A DNA stretch of 54,898 nucleotides from Rhodovarius crocodyli (GCA_945901085.1 CAMDJV010000024.1:1-54898); one strand, 5' to 3'. Positions 23,799 through 32,549 are shown, counted from the stretch's first letter. The notes: generated by a model from the letters alone, not told the origin. Made by a program: numbers and translations.

Positions 23799-24946
23799 GC
23801 GCGCCCCCCATCCGCTTCGCCGCCGCCACCTTCATCGCGGCGGCCACCCTGGCCTTTGCCGGGGTGTGGATGAGCACGCCGCTGGCGGCGGTGCTATTGA
23901 CCGAGGCTGGAGCCTCGCCGGCGCTGGTCGGGCTTTATGCCGCCTCGGTCTGGGTGGCGGCGCTGCTCACAGCGCCGGGCACGCCCTGGTTTGCCGGGCG
24001 CATTGGTGGCGCGCTGCGGCTGCATCAGGCGGCGGGGCTGGTCTGCGGCCTTGCGCTGCTGGCGCTGGCGCTGGACCCGCCCTTATGGCTTTGGTTCGTC
24101 ATCGGACCAATGCTGGGTGCAGCCTCCTGCCTGACCTGGACCACCGCCGATGCCATGGCCGGTGCCATGGCGAAGCCAGGCCAGGAGGGGCGTTTCCTGG
24201 GCCTCTATCAAACCTTCGTCTCGGCCGCGATTGGCGGTGGGCCGGCCATGCTGTGGCTGACCGGCGTGCAGGCCGGGGCCTTTGCCGGCTGCGCTGCGCT
24301 GATGGGGCTGGGCTTCCTGCTGACGCTGCGCCTGCGCGAGGTGGTGGGCGCGGTGCCGCGCCGCATGCGCATCAGCATCCCACGCCTGCGGCCGGTGGCG
24401 CTTATGATGCTCGCCCCCGCCGGCGCTGCCTTGCTCTGCGGCGCGCTGGAGAGCACTGCGGGCGCCGTCTTCCCGGTGCAGGGGCTGGCCATGGGGCTGG
24501 GGGCGACGGCGGCGGCGTCGATCGTGGTGGCCACGGGCTTTGGCAATATGCTGGCGCAATACCCGGTGGGGCGGGCGGCGGATCGCTTTGGCTCGCATCG
24601 CGCATTGCTGGGCTGTGCGGTGGTGGTGGCGCTGGGTTCGCTCCTTTGGCCCTGGCTGGCGCCGGGCTGGGGAATTTGGCCGGTGCTGGCGGTCTGGGGT
24701 GGCGCGGCGGGCTCGATTTATACGCTGGGCATGGTGCGGGCGGTGCAACGTTTTGCCGGCCCGGCGCGCGCCTTGGGCATGGCGGGGCTGAACACCGCCT
24801 ATCTTCTGGGCGGCGCGGTGGGGGCGCCGCTGGGCGGGCTCTTGCTGGAGGCCGTGCCGGGCTGGGGCCTGCCGCTGGCGCTGGCCGTGCTGGCCTTGGG
24901 CGGCGGGCTGGTGCTCAGCCTGGCGGCGCTGCGACGCGGCGGGTGA
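23795..24946 (+). CDS. Major facilitator superfamily transporter (start uncertain, possibly CTG)
   Basis: The product is a hydrophobic protein of about 383 residues with roughly 11-12 membrane segments and the usual pseudo-twofold layout. The loop GRAADRFGSHRALLG resembles the MFS motif. No ATG, GTG or TTG lies in frame between the end of the dehydratase gene and residue 24. The first candidates inside the gene (GTG 23863, ATG 23869) would cut away membrane segment 1. An ATG at 23663 would need 136 bases of overlap. A CTG at 23795 overlaps the preceding stop as CTGA and gives a sensible N-terminus (xSAPPIRFAAATFIAAATLA). The substrate is unknown; its 3' end overlaps the convergent gene by 32 bases. 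Confidence 0.85.
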   Translation: MSAPPIRFAAATFIAAATLAFAGVWMSTPLAAVLLTEAGASPALVGLYAASVWVAALLTAPGTPWFAGRIGGALRLHQAAGLVCGLALLALALDPPLWLWFVIGPMLGAASCLTWTTADAMAGAMAKPGQEGRFLGLYQTFVSAAIGGGPAMLWLTGVQAGAFAGCAALMGLGFLLTLRLREVVGAVPRRMRISIPRLRPVALMMLAPAGAALLCGALESTAGAVFPVQGLAMGLGATAAASIVVATGFGNMLAQYPVGRAADRFGSHRALLGCAVVVALGSLLWPWLAPGWGIWPVLAVWGGAAGSIYTLGMVRAVQRFAGPARALGMAGLNTAYLLGGAVGAPLGGLLLEAVPGWGLPLALAVLALGGGLVLSLAALRRGG

Positions 24947-25535
24947 AGGGGGCAGCGGCGAGGTGGAGTTTTTCCAGGTCCTCGGCCTCGTCAATATCGT
25001 GCCATGGGGCGGTGAGGTGGATGCGAAGCTCCCCCGCTGCCGCCAGGGTGGCGGTGAGCGTCTCAGCGCAACTCCAGGGAATACCCTGGAACAGATGGGG
25101 TGCCGGGGCGCGCAGGGCCACCGCGCAATAGCCGCCATCATGCGCGGGGATGAAAGCGGCATCATGGTCGGCCAGCGCGGCAAATGCCTCCTCGAGCAGG
25201 GCGGGCGGCAGGTCCGGGCTATCGGTGCCCATCAGCAAGGCCGGGCTGCCCTCGGCGAAGAGGGCCGCGAAGGCCGCGATCATCCGCATGCCCAGATCAC
25301 CCAGCACCTGCGGGCGCAGGCGCATGGCCGGCGGCAGCAGGCGGGCCACCTCCGCCCCGCCATCATCGGGGGCGAAAAACGCTGTGGCCGCCCCCAGCGC
25401 GCTGGCCAGCACCGCGCTATCGGCCAGGAAGGCTTCGGCATATTCGGCCGCCCGGGCCGCGCCCAAACTGGCGGCCAGCCGGGTTTTGGCATAGCCAGGG
25501 CGCGGCGCCTTGCACATCAGCCCGACCACGCGCAT
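24915..25535 (-). CDS. DUF2064 / TIGR04282-type glycosyltransferase-like protein
   Basis: This is a nucleotidyl/glycosyltransferase-fold protein; some relatives are linked to arsenosugar synthesis. The 206-residue product begins MRVVGLMCKAPRPGYAKTRL, the family hallmark. It contains the Asp-rich LMGTDSPDLPP, PAHDGGYCAVAL and PWHDIDEAEDLEKL, the metal- and nucleotide-binding pattern. The start at 25535 was taken because upstream sequence is antisense of the divergent flavoprotein gene, 45 bp away. The overlap of 32 bases with the MFS gene is tail to tail. No arsenic genes are adjacent, so its biological role is open. Confidence 0.88.
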   Translation of the reverse strand: MRVVGLMCKAPRPGYAKTRLAASLGAARAAEYAEAFLADSAVLASALGAATAFFAPDDGGAEVARLLPPAMRLRPQVLGDLGMRMIAAFAALFAEGSPALLMGTDSPDLPPALLEEAFAALADHDAAFIPAHDGGYCAVALRAPAPHLFQGIPWSCAETLTATLAAAGELRIHLTAPWHDIDEAEDLEKLHLAAAPFTRRVAAPPG

Positions 25536-25580
25536 CCAAACCACCCCACCTGACCGCGACCTCCAAACCGAAGGCCACGC

Positions 25581-26993
25581 ATGTCCCGCAAACCTCACCT
25601 GAAGAATGGCATTCTGCAAGCCGATCTCTGCGTTATCGGCGCCGGCTCCGGCGGGCTGAGTGTGGCTGCGGGGGCAGCCCAGATGGGTGCGGCGGTGGTG
25701 CTGATCGAAAAACACCTCATGGGCGGCGATTGCCTCAATACCGGCTGCGTGCCGAGCAAGGCGCTGCTCGCTGCTGCCCATGCCGCAAAGGCGCAGCGCA
25801 GTGGCGGTCGTTTCGGCGTGGCCCCGGTGGAGCCGCGGGTCGATTTCACCCAGGTGATGGCGCATGTCCATGGCGTGATCGGCGCCATCGCGCCGCATGA
25901 CAGTGTGGCGCGCTTTGAGGGGCTGGGCTGCACCATCATTCAGGCCCCGGCGCGCTTCACTGGCCCTGGCGAGGTGGAGGCGGGCGGCCAGCGCATTGCA
26001 GCACGGCGCTTTATCATCGCCACTGGCTCGCGCGCGGCTTTGCCACCCATTCCCGGCCTGGCGGCGACGCCCCATCTCACCAATGAGACGCTATTCGGCT
26101 TGCGCGAATTGCCACGCCATCTCGCGGTGATCGGTGGCGGGCCGATCGGCCTGGAAATGGCCCAGGCGTTTCGCCGGCTCGGCAGCCAGGTGACCGTGCT
26201 GGAACGCGCCACGATCCTGCCCAAAGACGAGCCCGAGGCTGTGGCCGTACTTCGCGCAGCCCTGGCGGCCGAGGGTGTGCGGATCATCGAAGGGGCGGCG
26301 ATCACCCGCGTCGATCCAGGCCGCATCACCCTGGCGGATGGAATGGTAGAGCCCAGCCATATCCTGGTCGCCGCCGGGCGGCAGGCCGTAGTGGATGGGC
26401 TGGGGCTGGACGCCGCAGGCATTGCCTTCACGCCACAGGGCATCACGGTGGATGCGGCGCTGCGCACCACCAACCCGCGCGCTTTCGCCATCGGCGACTG
26501 CGCGGGTGGGCCACAATTCACCCATATCGCCGGCGCGCATGCCGGGGTGGTGATCCGCCGCGCGCTGTTCGGCCTGCCGGCGAAGATGGATTATCGTGCC
26601 CTGCCCTGGGTGACCTATACCGACCCGGAACTGGCCCATGCCGGCCTGACCGAAGCACAGGCGCCGGGCTGCAAAACCCTTCTTCAGCCATTCTCGGGCA
26701 ATGACCGCGCCCAGGCCGAGGGCGTGAGCGAAGGGCTGATCAAGCTGGTGCTCAGCCCCAAGGGGCTCATCCTGGGCGCCACCATCATCGGCCCGGGTGC
26801 CGGCGAGATGATCAGCCTCTGGGGCCTGGCCATCCAGCAGCGGATGAAGATTGGCGCCATCGCCGGTGTAACCTTCCCCTACCCCACCTTGGCCGAAATC
26901 GGCCGAAGGGCGGCAGGGGCATGGTTCACCCCCACGCTGTATGGCGCGAAGACGCGATTTTTCGTCGGCCTCACGCAAAGGTTCCTGCCGTGA
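25581..26993 (+). CDS. Mercuric-reductase-like FAD/disulfide oxidoreductase
   Basis: This protein belongs to the pyridine-nucleotide disulfide oxidoreductases. The 470-residue product has FAD-binding GAGSGG (residues 20-25), redox-active C51/C56 in GGDCLNTGCVPSK, and a second Rossmann motif VIGGGPIGLEMA. The C-terminal active-site region TFPYPTLAEIGRRAAG lacks the His-Glu pair of dihydrolipoyl dehydrogenase. It also lacks the C-terminal Cys pair and the N-terminal heavy-metal domain of true MerA, so neither activity should be assumed. The GTGA overlap with the TVP38 gene suggests a membrane-linked redox unit; this pairing occurs in other bacteria (from memory). Confidence 0.9.
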   Translation: MSRKPHLKNGILQADLCVIGAGSGGLSVAAGAAQMGAAVVLIEKHLMGGDCLNTGCVPSKALLAAAHAAKAQRSGGRFGVAPVEPRVDFTQVMAHVHGVIGAIAPHDSVARFEGLGCTIIQAPARFTGPGEVEAGGQRIAARRFIIATGSRAALPPIPGLAATPHLTNETLFGLRELPRHLAVIGGGPIGLEMAQAFRRLGSQVTVLERATILPKDEPEAVAVLRAALAAEGVRIIEGAAITRVDPGRITLADGMVEPSHILVAAGRQAVVDGLGLDAAGIAFTPQGITVDAALRTTNPRAFAIGDCAGGPQFTHIAGAHAGVVIRRALFGLPAKMDYRALPWVTYTDPELAHAGLTEAQAPGCKTLLQPFSGNDRAQAEGVSEGLIKLVLSPKGLILGATIIGPGAGEMISLWGLAIQQRMKIGAIAGVTFPYPTLAEIGRRAAGAWFTPTLYGAKTRFFVGLTQRFLP

Positions 26994-27679
26994 AAAAGCT
27001 CTGGATCGCCCTCGCCCTGGTGGCGCTGTTGCTGGCGCTACGGTTTTCTGGCCTGGGGGAATGGCTGTCCTTCGATACGCTGGCGCGGCACCGGGTGACG
27101 CTTTCGGCATGGGTTTCGGGCCATCCGTTGCTCTCGGCGGGGGGGTTCGTGGCCATCTACACGGTGGTGGCGGCCCTCGCTGTGCCGGGTGCGGTGTGGC
27201 TGACGCTGGGCGGGGGGTTTCTATTCGGCGCGGTGCTGGGCACGGCGCTGACCGTGTTAGGCGCCACCATGGGCGCCACGCTGCTCTTCCTCTTCGCCCA
27301 GCGTGTCTTCGGCGCCGATGCGCTGCAAAAACTGGGCCCGAAGGCCGAGGGCTTGGCGCACGGCATCCAGGCCAATGCCTGGTCCTATCTGCTGGTACTG
27401 CGCCTGGTGCCGCTATTTCCCTTCTTCCTGGTGAATCTGGTGCCGGCATTTTGTGGCGTGCGGCCTGTGGTGTTCATCGTGACCACTGCCTTGGGGATTA
27501 TTCCCGGCACCGCGGTCTTCGCGCTCAGCGGGGCGGGGCTGGGCCGGGTGCTGGATGCAGGCGGCACGCCCAGCCTCTCGGGCATTCTCACGCCCGAGAT
27601 CATTGCCGCCCTTTGCGGTTTGGCGGCGCTGGCGCTGCTGGCGATCCCGCTGAAGAAGCGGTTCAGCGCTTCCGGTTGA
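26990..27679 (+). CDS. TVP38/TMEM64 (DedA-related) membrane protein
   Basis: The 229-residue product is a polytopic inner-membrane protein of about five or six segments. The family core is GGGFLFGAVLGTALTVLGAT and the SYLLVLRLVPLFPFFLVNLV half-helix. A conserved LGIIPGTAVFALSGA segment follows. Related DedA/SNARE-associated proteins move lipids or ions across the membrane. The GTG start at 26990 overlaps the flavoprotein stop by four bases. The 3' end overlaps the convergent enoyl-CoA hydratase gene by 17 bases. Its function with the flavoprotein is unknown. Confidence 0.9.
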   Translation: MKKLWIALALVALLLALRFSGLGEWLSFDTLARHRVTLSAWVSGHPLLSAGGFVAIYTVVAALAVPGAVWLTLGGGFLFGAVLGTALTVLGATMGATLLFLFAQRVFGADALQKLGPKAEGLAHGIQANAWSYLLVLRLVPLFPFFLVNLVPAFCGVRPVVFIVTTALGIIPGTAVFALSGAGLGRVLDAGGTPSLSGILTPEIIAALCGLAALALLAIPLKKRFSASG

Positions 27680-28409
27680 CGAAGGCCGCCATCATCTCTC
27701 GCGGTTCATCGGTGTGCCAACTGGCGGCGAAGGCGGGGATGCCGGCGGCAATCGCCTCGCAGAGCGGCAGATCCTCCCATTGACGGATCAGCGCCTTCTG
27801 ATTGCGGATCGCCACCGGCCCGGCATGGGCGATCAACTCGCACCATTCGCCACAGGCGGCCTCCAGCGCATCGGGCGCCACCACGCGCTCACAAAAACCC
27901 CATTCCGCCATGGTGGCTGCGGAAAAGGTCTCGCCCAGCAGCAGCAGACGGCGGGTGCGGCCCCAGCCGATCAGGCCTGGCAGCAGGGCGGCCTCGACCA
28001 CCGAAGGGATACCAACCCGCACCTCCGGCATGCCGAATTGCGCGGTATCGGCGGCGATGCGCAGGTCGCAAGCGGCGGCAATCTCCAGCCCGGCACCCAG
28101 GCACCAGCCATTGATCCGGGCGATCACCGGCACAGGGCAATCGCGGATGGCAGCACAGGCGGCGTGCACCCGCTCGATGAAGCCTTGGCCTTGGGCTGGG
28201 GTTTCCACCCGCGCCATTTCGGTGATGTCAGCACCGCCGATGAAGGCACGCGCACCCTCGCCGGTCAGCACCACCGCGCGGGCAGAGGCCGGGACGGCTG
28301 CAAAGGCCTCGGCCAGCGCCAGCAGCAGCCCGCTACCCAGCGTATTCAGCTTGCGGTCATTCGCCACGGTGACGCGGGCGAAGGGGCCAGAGAAATCGGT
28401 GGTGATCAA
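27663..28409 (-). CDS. Enoyl-CoA hydratase/isomerase family protein
   Basis: This crotonase-fold enzyme acts on acyl-CoA thioesters. The 248-residue product has the oxyanion-hole segments GARAFIGGADITEM and INGWCLGAGLEIAAACDLRIA. The second catalytic-type Glu position falls in FGMPEVRVGIPSVVEA, where the family norm is E near GIP. The C-terminal helices are complete. TTG at 28409 is the only in-frame start before the conserved N-terminus; its ribosome site (GGGG, about 12 bases away) is weak, so the true start is uncertain. The gene follows hutF by 60 bases in the same direction and could be co-transcribed, but no histidine-pathway step needs it. Confidence 0.88.
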   Translation of the reverse strand: MITTDFSGPFARVTVANDRKLNTLGSGLLLALAEAFAAVPASARAVVLTGEGARAFIGGADITEMARVETPAQGQGFIERVHAACAAIRDCPVPVIARINGWCLGAGLEIAAACDLRIAADTAQFGMPEVRVGIPSVVEAALLPGLIGWGRTRRLLLLGETFSAATMAEWGFCERVVAPDALEAACGEWCELIAHAGPVAIRNQKALIRQWEDLPLCEAIAAGIPAFAASWHTDEPREMMAAFVNRKR

Positions 28410-28469
28410 TGGATCACAGCCCCGCCATGGCGCGAGAGCGCGGCGCCGCCCATTCTCTCTCGGTTTGGC

Positions 28470-29810
28470 TCATGCCCAGATCTCCCTCATGGCCTTGATA
28501 TATTCCTCACGAATCTGCCGAGCATGGATGTGCTGGCCGCTTTCCACCAGCACCTGGCCCGCCACCGCCACGCTCTTCACCACGCCCCGGCCGGGACCAA
28601 AAACCCATCCATCCAGCGCCGCATCCCCCGCAAGGCCCAGCAGGTCGGGGTTGGTGGTGTCCAACTCCACCCAGTCGCAGCGCAGGCCCGGCGCGAGGCC
28701 GCCAATCGCCGCGCCCGCGGCCTGAGCGCCACCGGCGAGGGCAGCATCGAAAAGCTGCCGCGCAGGGTGGGGCGAGGCCTCGGAGGTTGCCACGGCGCGC
28801 AGTTGCAGCTTCAGCCGCTGGCTGGTCTCGAGCTGACGCAACTCCTGCGCCGGATCGAGGCAAACCTGGCTGTCGCTGCCAATGCCCAGCCGGCCCCGCC
28901 ATTGCGGCAGCCGAAAAATGCCATCGCCCAGCGAGGCCTCAGTCTGCGGACAAAGCCCGGCCACCGCGCCGCTCGCGGCCAGCCCCGCCACCTCGGCATC
29001 ATCAAGATGGGTGGAATGAATGAAGACCCAGCGCGGGCCGGCAAAGCCATGGGCCAGCATCCAGGCGGCGGGCCGCAGGCCGGTCACGGCCTCGCATTCC
29101 GCCACTTCGCGCTGCTGCTCGGCCAGATGCATGTGGATGGGCAGCGCGGGTTCGGCGGCGATGGCGGCGAGCATCTCCGGTGTCACGGCGCGCAGCGAAT
29201 GCGGGGCGAAACCCAGCGCCAGCAGCGGGGAGGTGTGGCGGCGCAAATCGGCCATCATGGCCATGTAGGTATCCAGATCATGCAGAAAGGGCCGCTGCCC
29301 GGGCAGCGGATCGGCCGCAAAAATCCCGCCATGGCGGTAGAGGCAGGGCAAGAGCGTCAGCCCGATGCCGGTGCGGGCGCTGGCGGCAATCTGGCGCAGG
29401 CCCATTTCCTCACGCGTGGCATAGGGCGTGCCGTCAGCGCTGTGATGCAGGTAATGGAATTCGCAAAGATGGGTATAGCCGCGCTCCAGGCATTCCATCT
29501 GCATCTGCGCCGCCACCGCCTCGGCGCGGTCCGGGTTCATCCGGGCGACGACGGCGTACATCGCCTCCCGCCAGGTCCAGAAATTATCGGCCGTGGCGCT
29601 GCGCCGCTCGGCCCGGCCGGCCATGGCGCGCTGGAAGCTGTGGCTGTGCAGATTGGGCATGCCGGGCAATATGAGGCCGAGGCGCCGGGCCGCCCCGGGC
29701 GGCGCGCCAGGCAGCAATGCGGTGATGCTGCCGGCGGCATCGGCCTCGATCAGCACATCGCTGGCCCAGCCCGATGGCAACAGCGCCTGTTTTGCCCAGA
29801 ATACGACCAT
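28470..29810 (-). CDS. hutF: Formimidoylglutamate deiminase
   Basis: HutF hydrolyses N-formimino-L-glutamate to N-formyl-L-glutamate and ammonia in the five-step histidine pathway. The 446-residue amidohydrolase has the metal-binding HSH (H55-x-H57) in NLHSHSFQRAMAGR. A catalytic HMHLAEQQ follows, then FIHSTHLDD and the final metal Asp in GIGSDSQV. The SFQRAMAGRAE sequence separates it from other amidohydrolases. The ATG at 29810 has a strong GGAGG site. It lies about 5 kb from hutU-H-I on the opposite strand. Its partner HutG (N-formylglutamate deformylase) is not in the window. Confidence 0.93.
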   Translation of the reverse strand: MVVFWAKQALLPSGWASDVLIEADAAGSITALLPGAPPGAARRLGLILPGMPNLHSHSFQRAMAGRAERRSATADNFWTWREAMYAVVARMNPDRAEAVAAQMQMECLERGYTHLCEFHYLHHSADGTPYATREEMGLRQIAASARTGIGLTLLPCLYRHGGIFAADPLPGQRPFLHDLDTYMAMMADLRRHTSPLLALGFAPHSLRAVTPEMLAAIAAEPALPIHMHLAEQQREVAECEAVTGLRPAAWMLAHGFAGPRWVFIHSTHLDDAEVAGLAASGAVAGLCPQTEASLGDGIFRLPQWRGRLGIGSDSQVCLDPAQELRQLETSQRLKLQLRAVATSEASPHPARQLFDAALAGGAQAAGAAIGGLAPGLRCDWVELDTTNPDLLGLAGDAALDGWVFGPGRGVVKSVAVAGQVLVESGQHIHARQIREEYIKAMREIWA

Positions 29811-29941
29811 GCGCACCTCCGATCCCTTATCTAGCCGGCTTGCGCCCGCCGCGCGATGCATGGCGGGGGCGGTTTTCCCGATCGCCCGGGGGCGTGGCAC
29901 GATGATAGTGTCAGCCGGCACGGCCACACCGAGGAGCAACC

Positions 29942-30685
29942 ATGTCTATCGCCACCCCCTTCCCTGCCGGCGGCTTCCGCTTTCTGCCGGGCGGACAATT
30001 TTCCAACGCCATCGCCGCCGAGCCAGGCTTTGCGCTGCGCCGCGTGCGCTTCCTCGCCCCCATGCCGCTGGCCCAGGGGCTGGCCGCGGCCGCGCGCATC
30101 ATCACCGCGGCGGGGCGGCCGCTGGAGGCGCTGGCGCTGTGCGAGTTACGCTCCCCCCTGCCGCTGCCGCGCGATGAATTCCTGGCCTTCAATGAGCGCT
30201 ATCTGGCGGCGCTGCGCGACAATGGCTTCGCTGCGGCAAAACCCTACCCGATCGGCCGCAGCAACCTCGCCCCCATCCTCTCCCCCCCGGCCGAGGTGGC
30301 GCTCTATGCAGTGACCTTCACCGTGGAGGTCTCCGGCGGCGGCGAGGATTTCTTCATCTCCGGCAAGCCCGAAAGCCGCCAGGGTGTGCCCTGGGAGCAG
30401 GGCATCGTCGGCGGCGATGATGTCTCCACGGCCGGCCTCCTGGTGAAGGCCGAATATGTGATGGCCGAGTTGCAGGCACGGATGAGCGAGATCGGCGCCG
30501 AGCCTGCGCGCATCAGCGGTGCACAGGCCTATACCATCCATCCGCTGGCACCGGTGCTGCAGACGGTGCTGGCGGCCGCACCGCTCAACCTGGGCGGGGT
30601 GACGCTGGTGCCGGCGCATCCGCCTGTCACCGGCCTCGCCTTCGAGGTTGATCTGCGCTCGATCAGCGAGGAGTGCCTCGCCTGA
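29942..30685 (+). CDS. Conserved hypothetical protein with Rid-like features
   Basis: The 247-residue product has no signal peptide. It starts TPFPAGGFRFLPGGQFSNAI, and its second half has the pattern GLLVKAEYVMAELQARMSEIGAEPARISGAQAYTIHPL. This resembles the helix-turn-strand region of Rid (YjgF/UK114) proteins, which destroy reactive enamine/imine intermediates. That resemblance is by eye and weak. The ATG at 29942 has GAGGAG five bases upstream. It is divergent from hutF across 131 bp, and the Gfo/Idh/MocA oxidoreductase follows after 127 bp. A Rid-type role near a deaminase would make sense but is inference. Confidence 0.8.
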   Translation: MSIATPFPAGGFRFLPGGQFSNAIAAEPGFALRRVRFLAPMPLAQGLAAAARIITAAGRPLEALALCELRSPLPLPRDEFLAFNERYLAALRDNGFAAAKPYPIGRSNLAPILSPPAEVALYAVTFTVEVSGGGEDFFISGKPESRQGVPWEQGIVGGDDVSTAGLLVKAEYVMAELQARMSEIGAEPARISGAQAYTIHPLAPVLQTVLAAAPLNLGGVTLVPAHPPVTGLAFEVDLRSISEECLA

Positions 30686-30812
30686 TCCCACGGCACCCTG
30701 CGCCATGTGGGCGCTCTGGGCCTTGGGGAGGCAGCGGAACGCATCCGATGTCACCCGCATGGCGGCTCGCCCGCTTCACGGCTAGCTTTGCTGGGTTTCA
30801 GAGAGGCATTGC

Positions 30813-31766
30813 ATGACCACCCCCATCCGCCTGGGTATCATCGGTTTTGGCATCATGGGCGAGCGCCTGCTGCGTGCCGCACTCGAACACGCCGGGGAAT
30901 TCGTCACGCCCAGTGGCGTGTGGGACCCATCATCGGCCGCTGCGGCGCGGCTCGCGGCTGTGGCCGGGGCGCCGGCCATGCTGGGCTCGGCCGAGGCGGT
31001 GATCGCGGGGTGCGACTGCCTCTATGTCGCAGCCCCGCCTGCGGCGCATGTGCCCCTGGCCGAGGCGGCGCTGGCCGCCGGCAAAGCGGTGTTTCTGGAG
31101 AAGCCACTGGCCACCGACCTCGCCGCCGCCCGGGCCTTGGTGGCCGCCTCTGCCGGCGCGCGGGCGGCAGTGAATTTCCCCATGGCCTCATCCCCGGCGG
31201 TGGCACAGCTTGTCGCCTGGAAGGAGGGGCTCACGCCGCAATCCCTCGCCATTGAGGTCGCCTTCGCCACCTGGCCACGCCCCTGGCAGCAGGATGCCGC
31301 GGGCTGGCTGGCGCGCCGCGCCGAGGGCGGCTTCACCCGCGAGGTGGTCTCGCATTTTCTGTTCCTGACGCGACGCATGCTGGGGCCGCTGGCACTGCAA
31401 GATGCCAGCGCATGCTACCCCGAAGGCGATGGGGCGGAGAGCGCAATCACCGCACGCCTGACGGCGGGTGGCCTGCCGGTCAGCCTCACCGGCGGTGTCG
31501 GCATCACCACCAAGGACGACCATAATTGCTGGACCCTGGATGGCGCCATCCGACTGCGCGACTGGTCCTTCGCCGAGCGGGCGGGAGCTGACGGGCTTTG
31601 GGCCCAGGCGGCCGATGCGCTGCCCAATGAAAAAATGCGCCCCATGGTGCTGCGCGGCCAATTGCAGGCGGTGGCGGCGATGACGCGCGGCGAGGCGCAT
31701 CACCTCGCCACGCTGAGCGAGGCGCTGGAGGTTCAGGAAATCGTCGAGGCGATACTCAAAGCCTGA
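30813..31766 (+). CDS. Gfo/Idh/MocA-family NAD(P)-dependent oxidoreductase
   Basis: Family members oxidise or reduce sugars, inositols, imines or related compounds. The 317-residue product has the Rossmann motif GIIGFGIMGERLL (residues 8-20), the AAPPAAHVPLAEAAL stretch and the signature EKPLATD with the catalytic-type Lys. A C-terminal alpha/beta domain follows. The start at 30813 has GAGG seven bases upstream. It follows the Rid-like gene in the same direction. A strong hairpin with a T-run ends the unit at 31779-31803. The substrate is not predictable from sequence; closeness to hut genes suggests amino-acid-related chemistry. Confidence 0.9.
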   Translation: MTTPIRLGIIGFGIMGERLLRAALEHAGEFVTPSGVWDPSSAAAARLAAVAGAPAMLGSAEAVIAGCDCLYVAAPPAAHVPLAEAALAAGKAVFLEKPLATDLAAARALVAASAGARAAVNFPMASSPAVAQLVAWKEGLTPQSLAIEVAFATWPRPWQQDAAGWLARRAEGGFTREVVSHFLFLTRRMLGPLALQDASACYPEGDGAESAITARLTAGGLPVSLTGGVGITTKDDHNCWTLDGAIRLRDWSFAERAGADGLWAQAADALPNEKMRPMVLRGQLQAVAAMTRGEAHHLATLSEALEVQEIVEAILKA

Positions 31767-31778
31767 GCAAAAACCGGC

Positions 31779-31803
31779 AGCGCGCGAAGGGGGGGCGCTT
31801 TTT
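31779..31803 (+). terminator. Rho-independent-type terminator after the MocA-family gene
   Basis: The arms AGCGC (31779-31783) and GCGCT (31795-31799) flank a purine-rich loop, and a run of five T begins inside the right arm (31799-31803). It lies 13 bases after the stop codon and just before the convergent ABC ATPase gene. Confidence 0.5.
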
Positions 31804-31814
31804 GGGTCTGGCGC

Positions 31815-32549
31815 TCAGCCCTGCACCCAGGCCACGCGGCTGAGATAGGTCTGCAGAAAGCTGCGAATGCGTGGCTCCGCCGCCTCGGAAAATATCACTT
31901 GCGGCGTGCCAGTCTGCACCATCTGACCATGGTCGAGAAACACCACGCGATGCGCCAGCCCAGCCACAAAGCCCATCTCATGGCTCACCACCAGCATGGT
32001 GGTGCCACTCGCCGCGAGGTTGCGGATCACATCGAGCACCTCGGTGGTGAGTTCGGGGTCCAGCGCGGCGGTGGGCTCATCAAAGAGCAGCACCCGCGGC
32101 TCCATCGCCAGGCTGCGGGCAATCGCCACGCGCTGCTGCTGCCCGCCGGACAGCGCCGCAGGCTTGCGCGCCGCCAGCGCGCCCAGCCCCACCTGGGCCA
32201 GTGCCGCCTCGGCCTTTTCTGCCGCCGCCGCCGCCGGCATTTTGCGCACCAGGCGCAGCGCGAGGGAGACATTGTCGCGGGCGGAGAGATGCGGCCAAAG
32301 ATTGAATTGCTGGAACACCATGCCAATGGCGCCATCGCCGGGCTGGGTGGCGCGGCCCTCCACCTGCACGCTGCCGCCGGCAATCTCGTCCAGCCCGGCA
32401 ATGCAGCGCAGCAATGAGGATTTGCCGGAACCCGAAGGGCCGATCACGCCGATCACCTCGCCGGGCATCACGTCCAGGTCGATGCCGCGCAGGATCTCGG
32501 TGCTACCCACGCGGCGTTGCAGGCCGCGCAGTTGAAGTATCGGGCTCAT
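31815..32549 (-). CDS. Polar amino-acid ABC transporter, ATP-binding subunit
   Basis: This cytoplasmic ATPase powers uptake of polar amino acids (GlnQ/HisP class). The 244-residue product has Walker A GPSGSGKSS (residues 37-45), the Q-loop in MVFQQFNLWPHL, signature LSGGQQQR, Walker B VLLFDEPTAALDPE and the H-loop VSHEMGF. This QFNLWPHL/HEMGFV pattern is specific to the amino-acid class. The ATG overlaps the permease stop (ATGA). It is the last gene of a leftward operon (binding protein, permease, permease, ATPase), which is divergent from the oxygenase-hut operon; histidine or a derivative is a reasonable guess for the substrate. Confidence 0.95.
   Translation of the reverse strand: MSPILQLRGLQRRVGSTEILRGIDLDVMPGEVIGVIGPSGSGKSSLLRCIAGLDEIAGGSVQVEGRATQPGDGAIGMVFQQFNLWPHLSARDNVSLALRLVRKMPAAAAAEKAEAALAQVGLGALAARKPAALSGGQQQRVAIARSLAMEPRVLLFDEPTAALDPELTTEVLDVIRNLAASGTTMLVVSHEMGFVAGLAHRVVFLDHGQMVQTGTPQVIFSEAAEPRIRSFLQTYLSRVAWVQG

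Noticed and set aside
25581-26993. Second dihydrolipoyl dehydrogenase or true mercuric reductase
   Set aside because: It lacks the catalytic His-Glu of the former and the C-terminal Cys pair and metal-binding domain of the latter.
29895-29910. TGGCAC resembling half of a sigma-54 promoter before the Rid-like gene
   Set aside because: The required GC element at the -12 position is missing.
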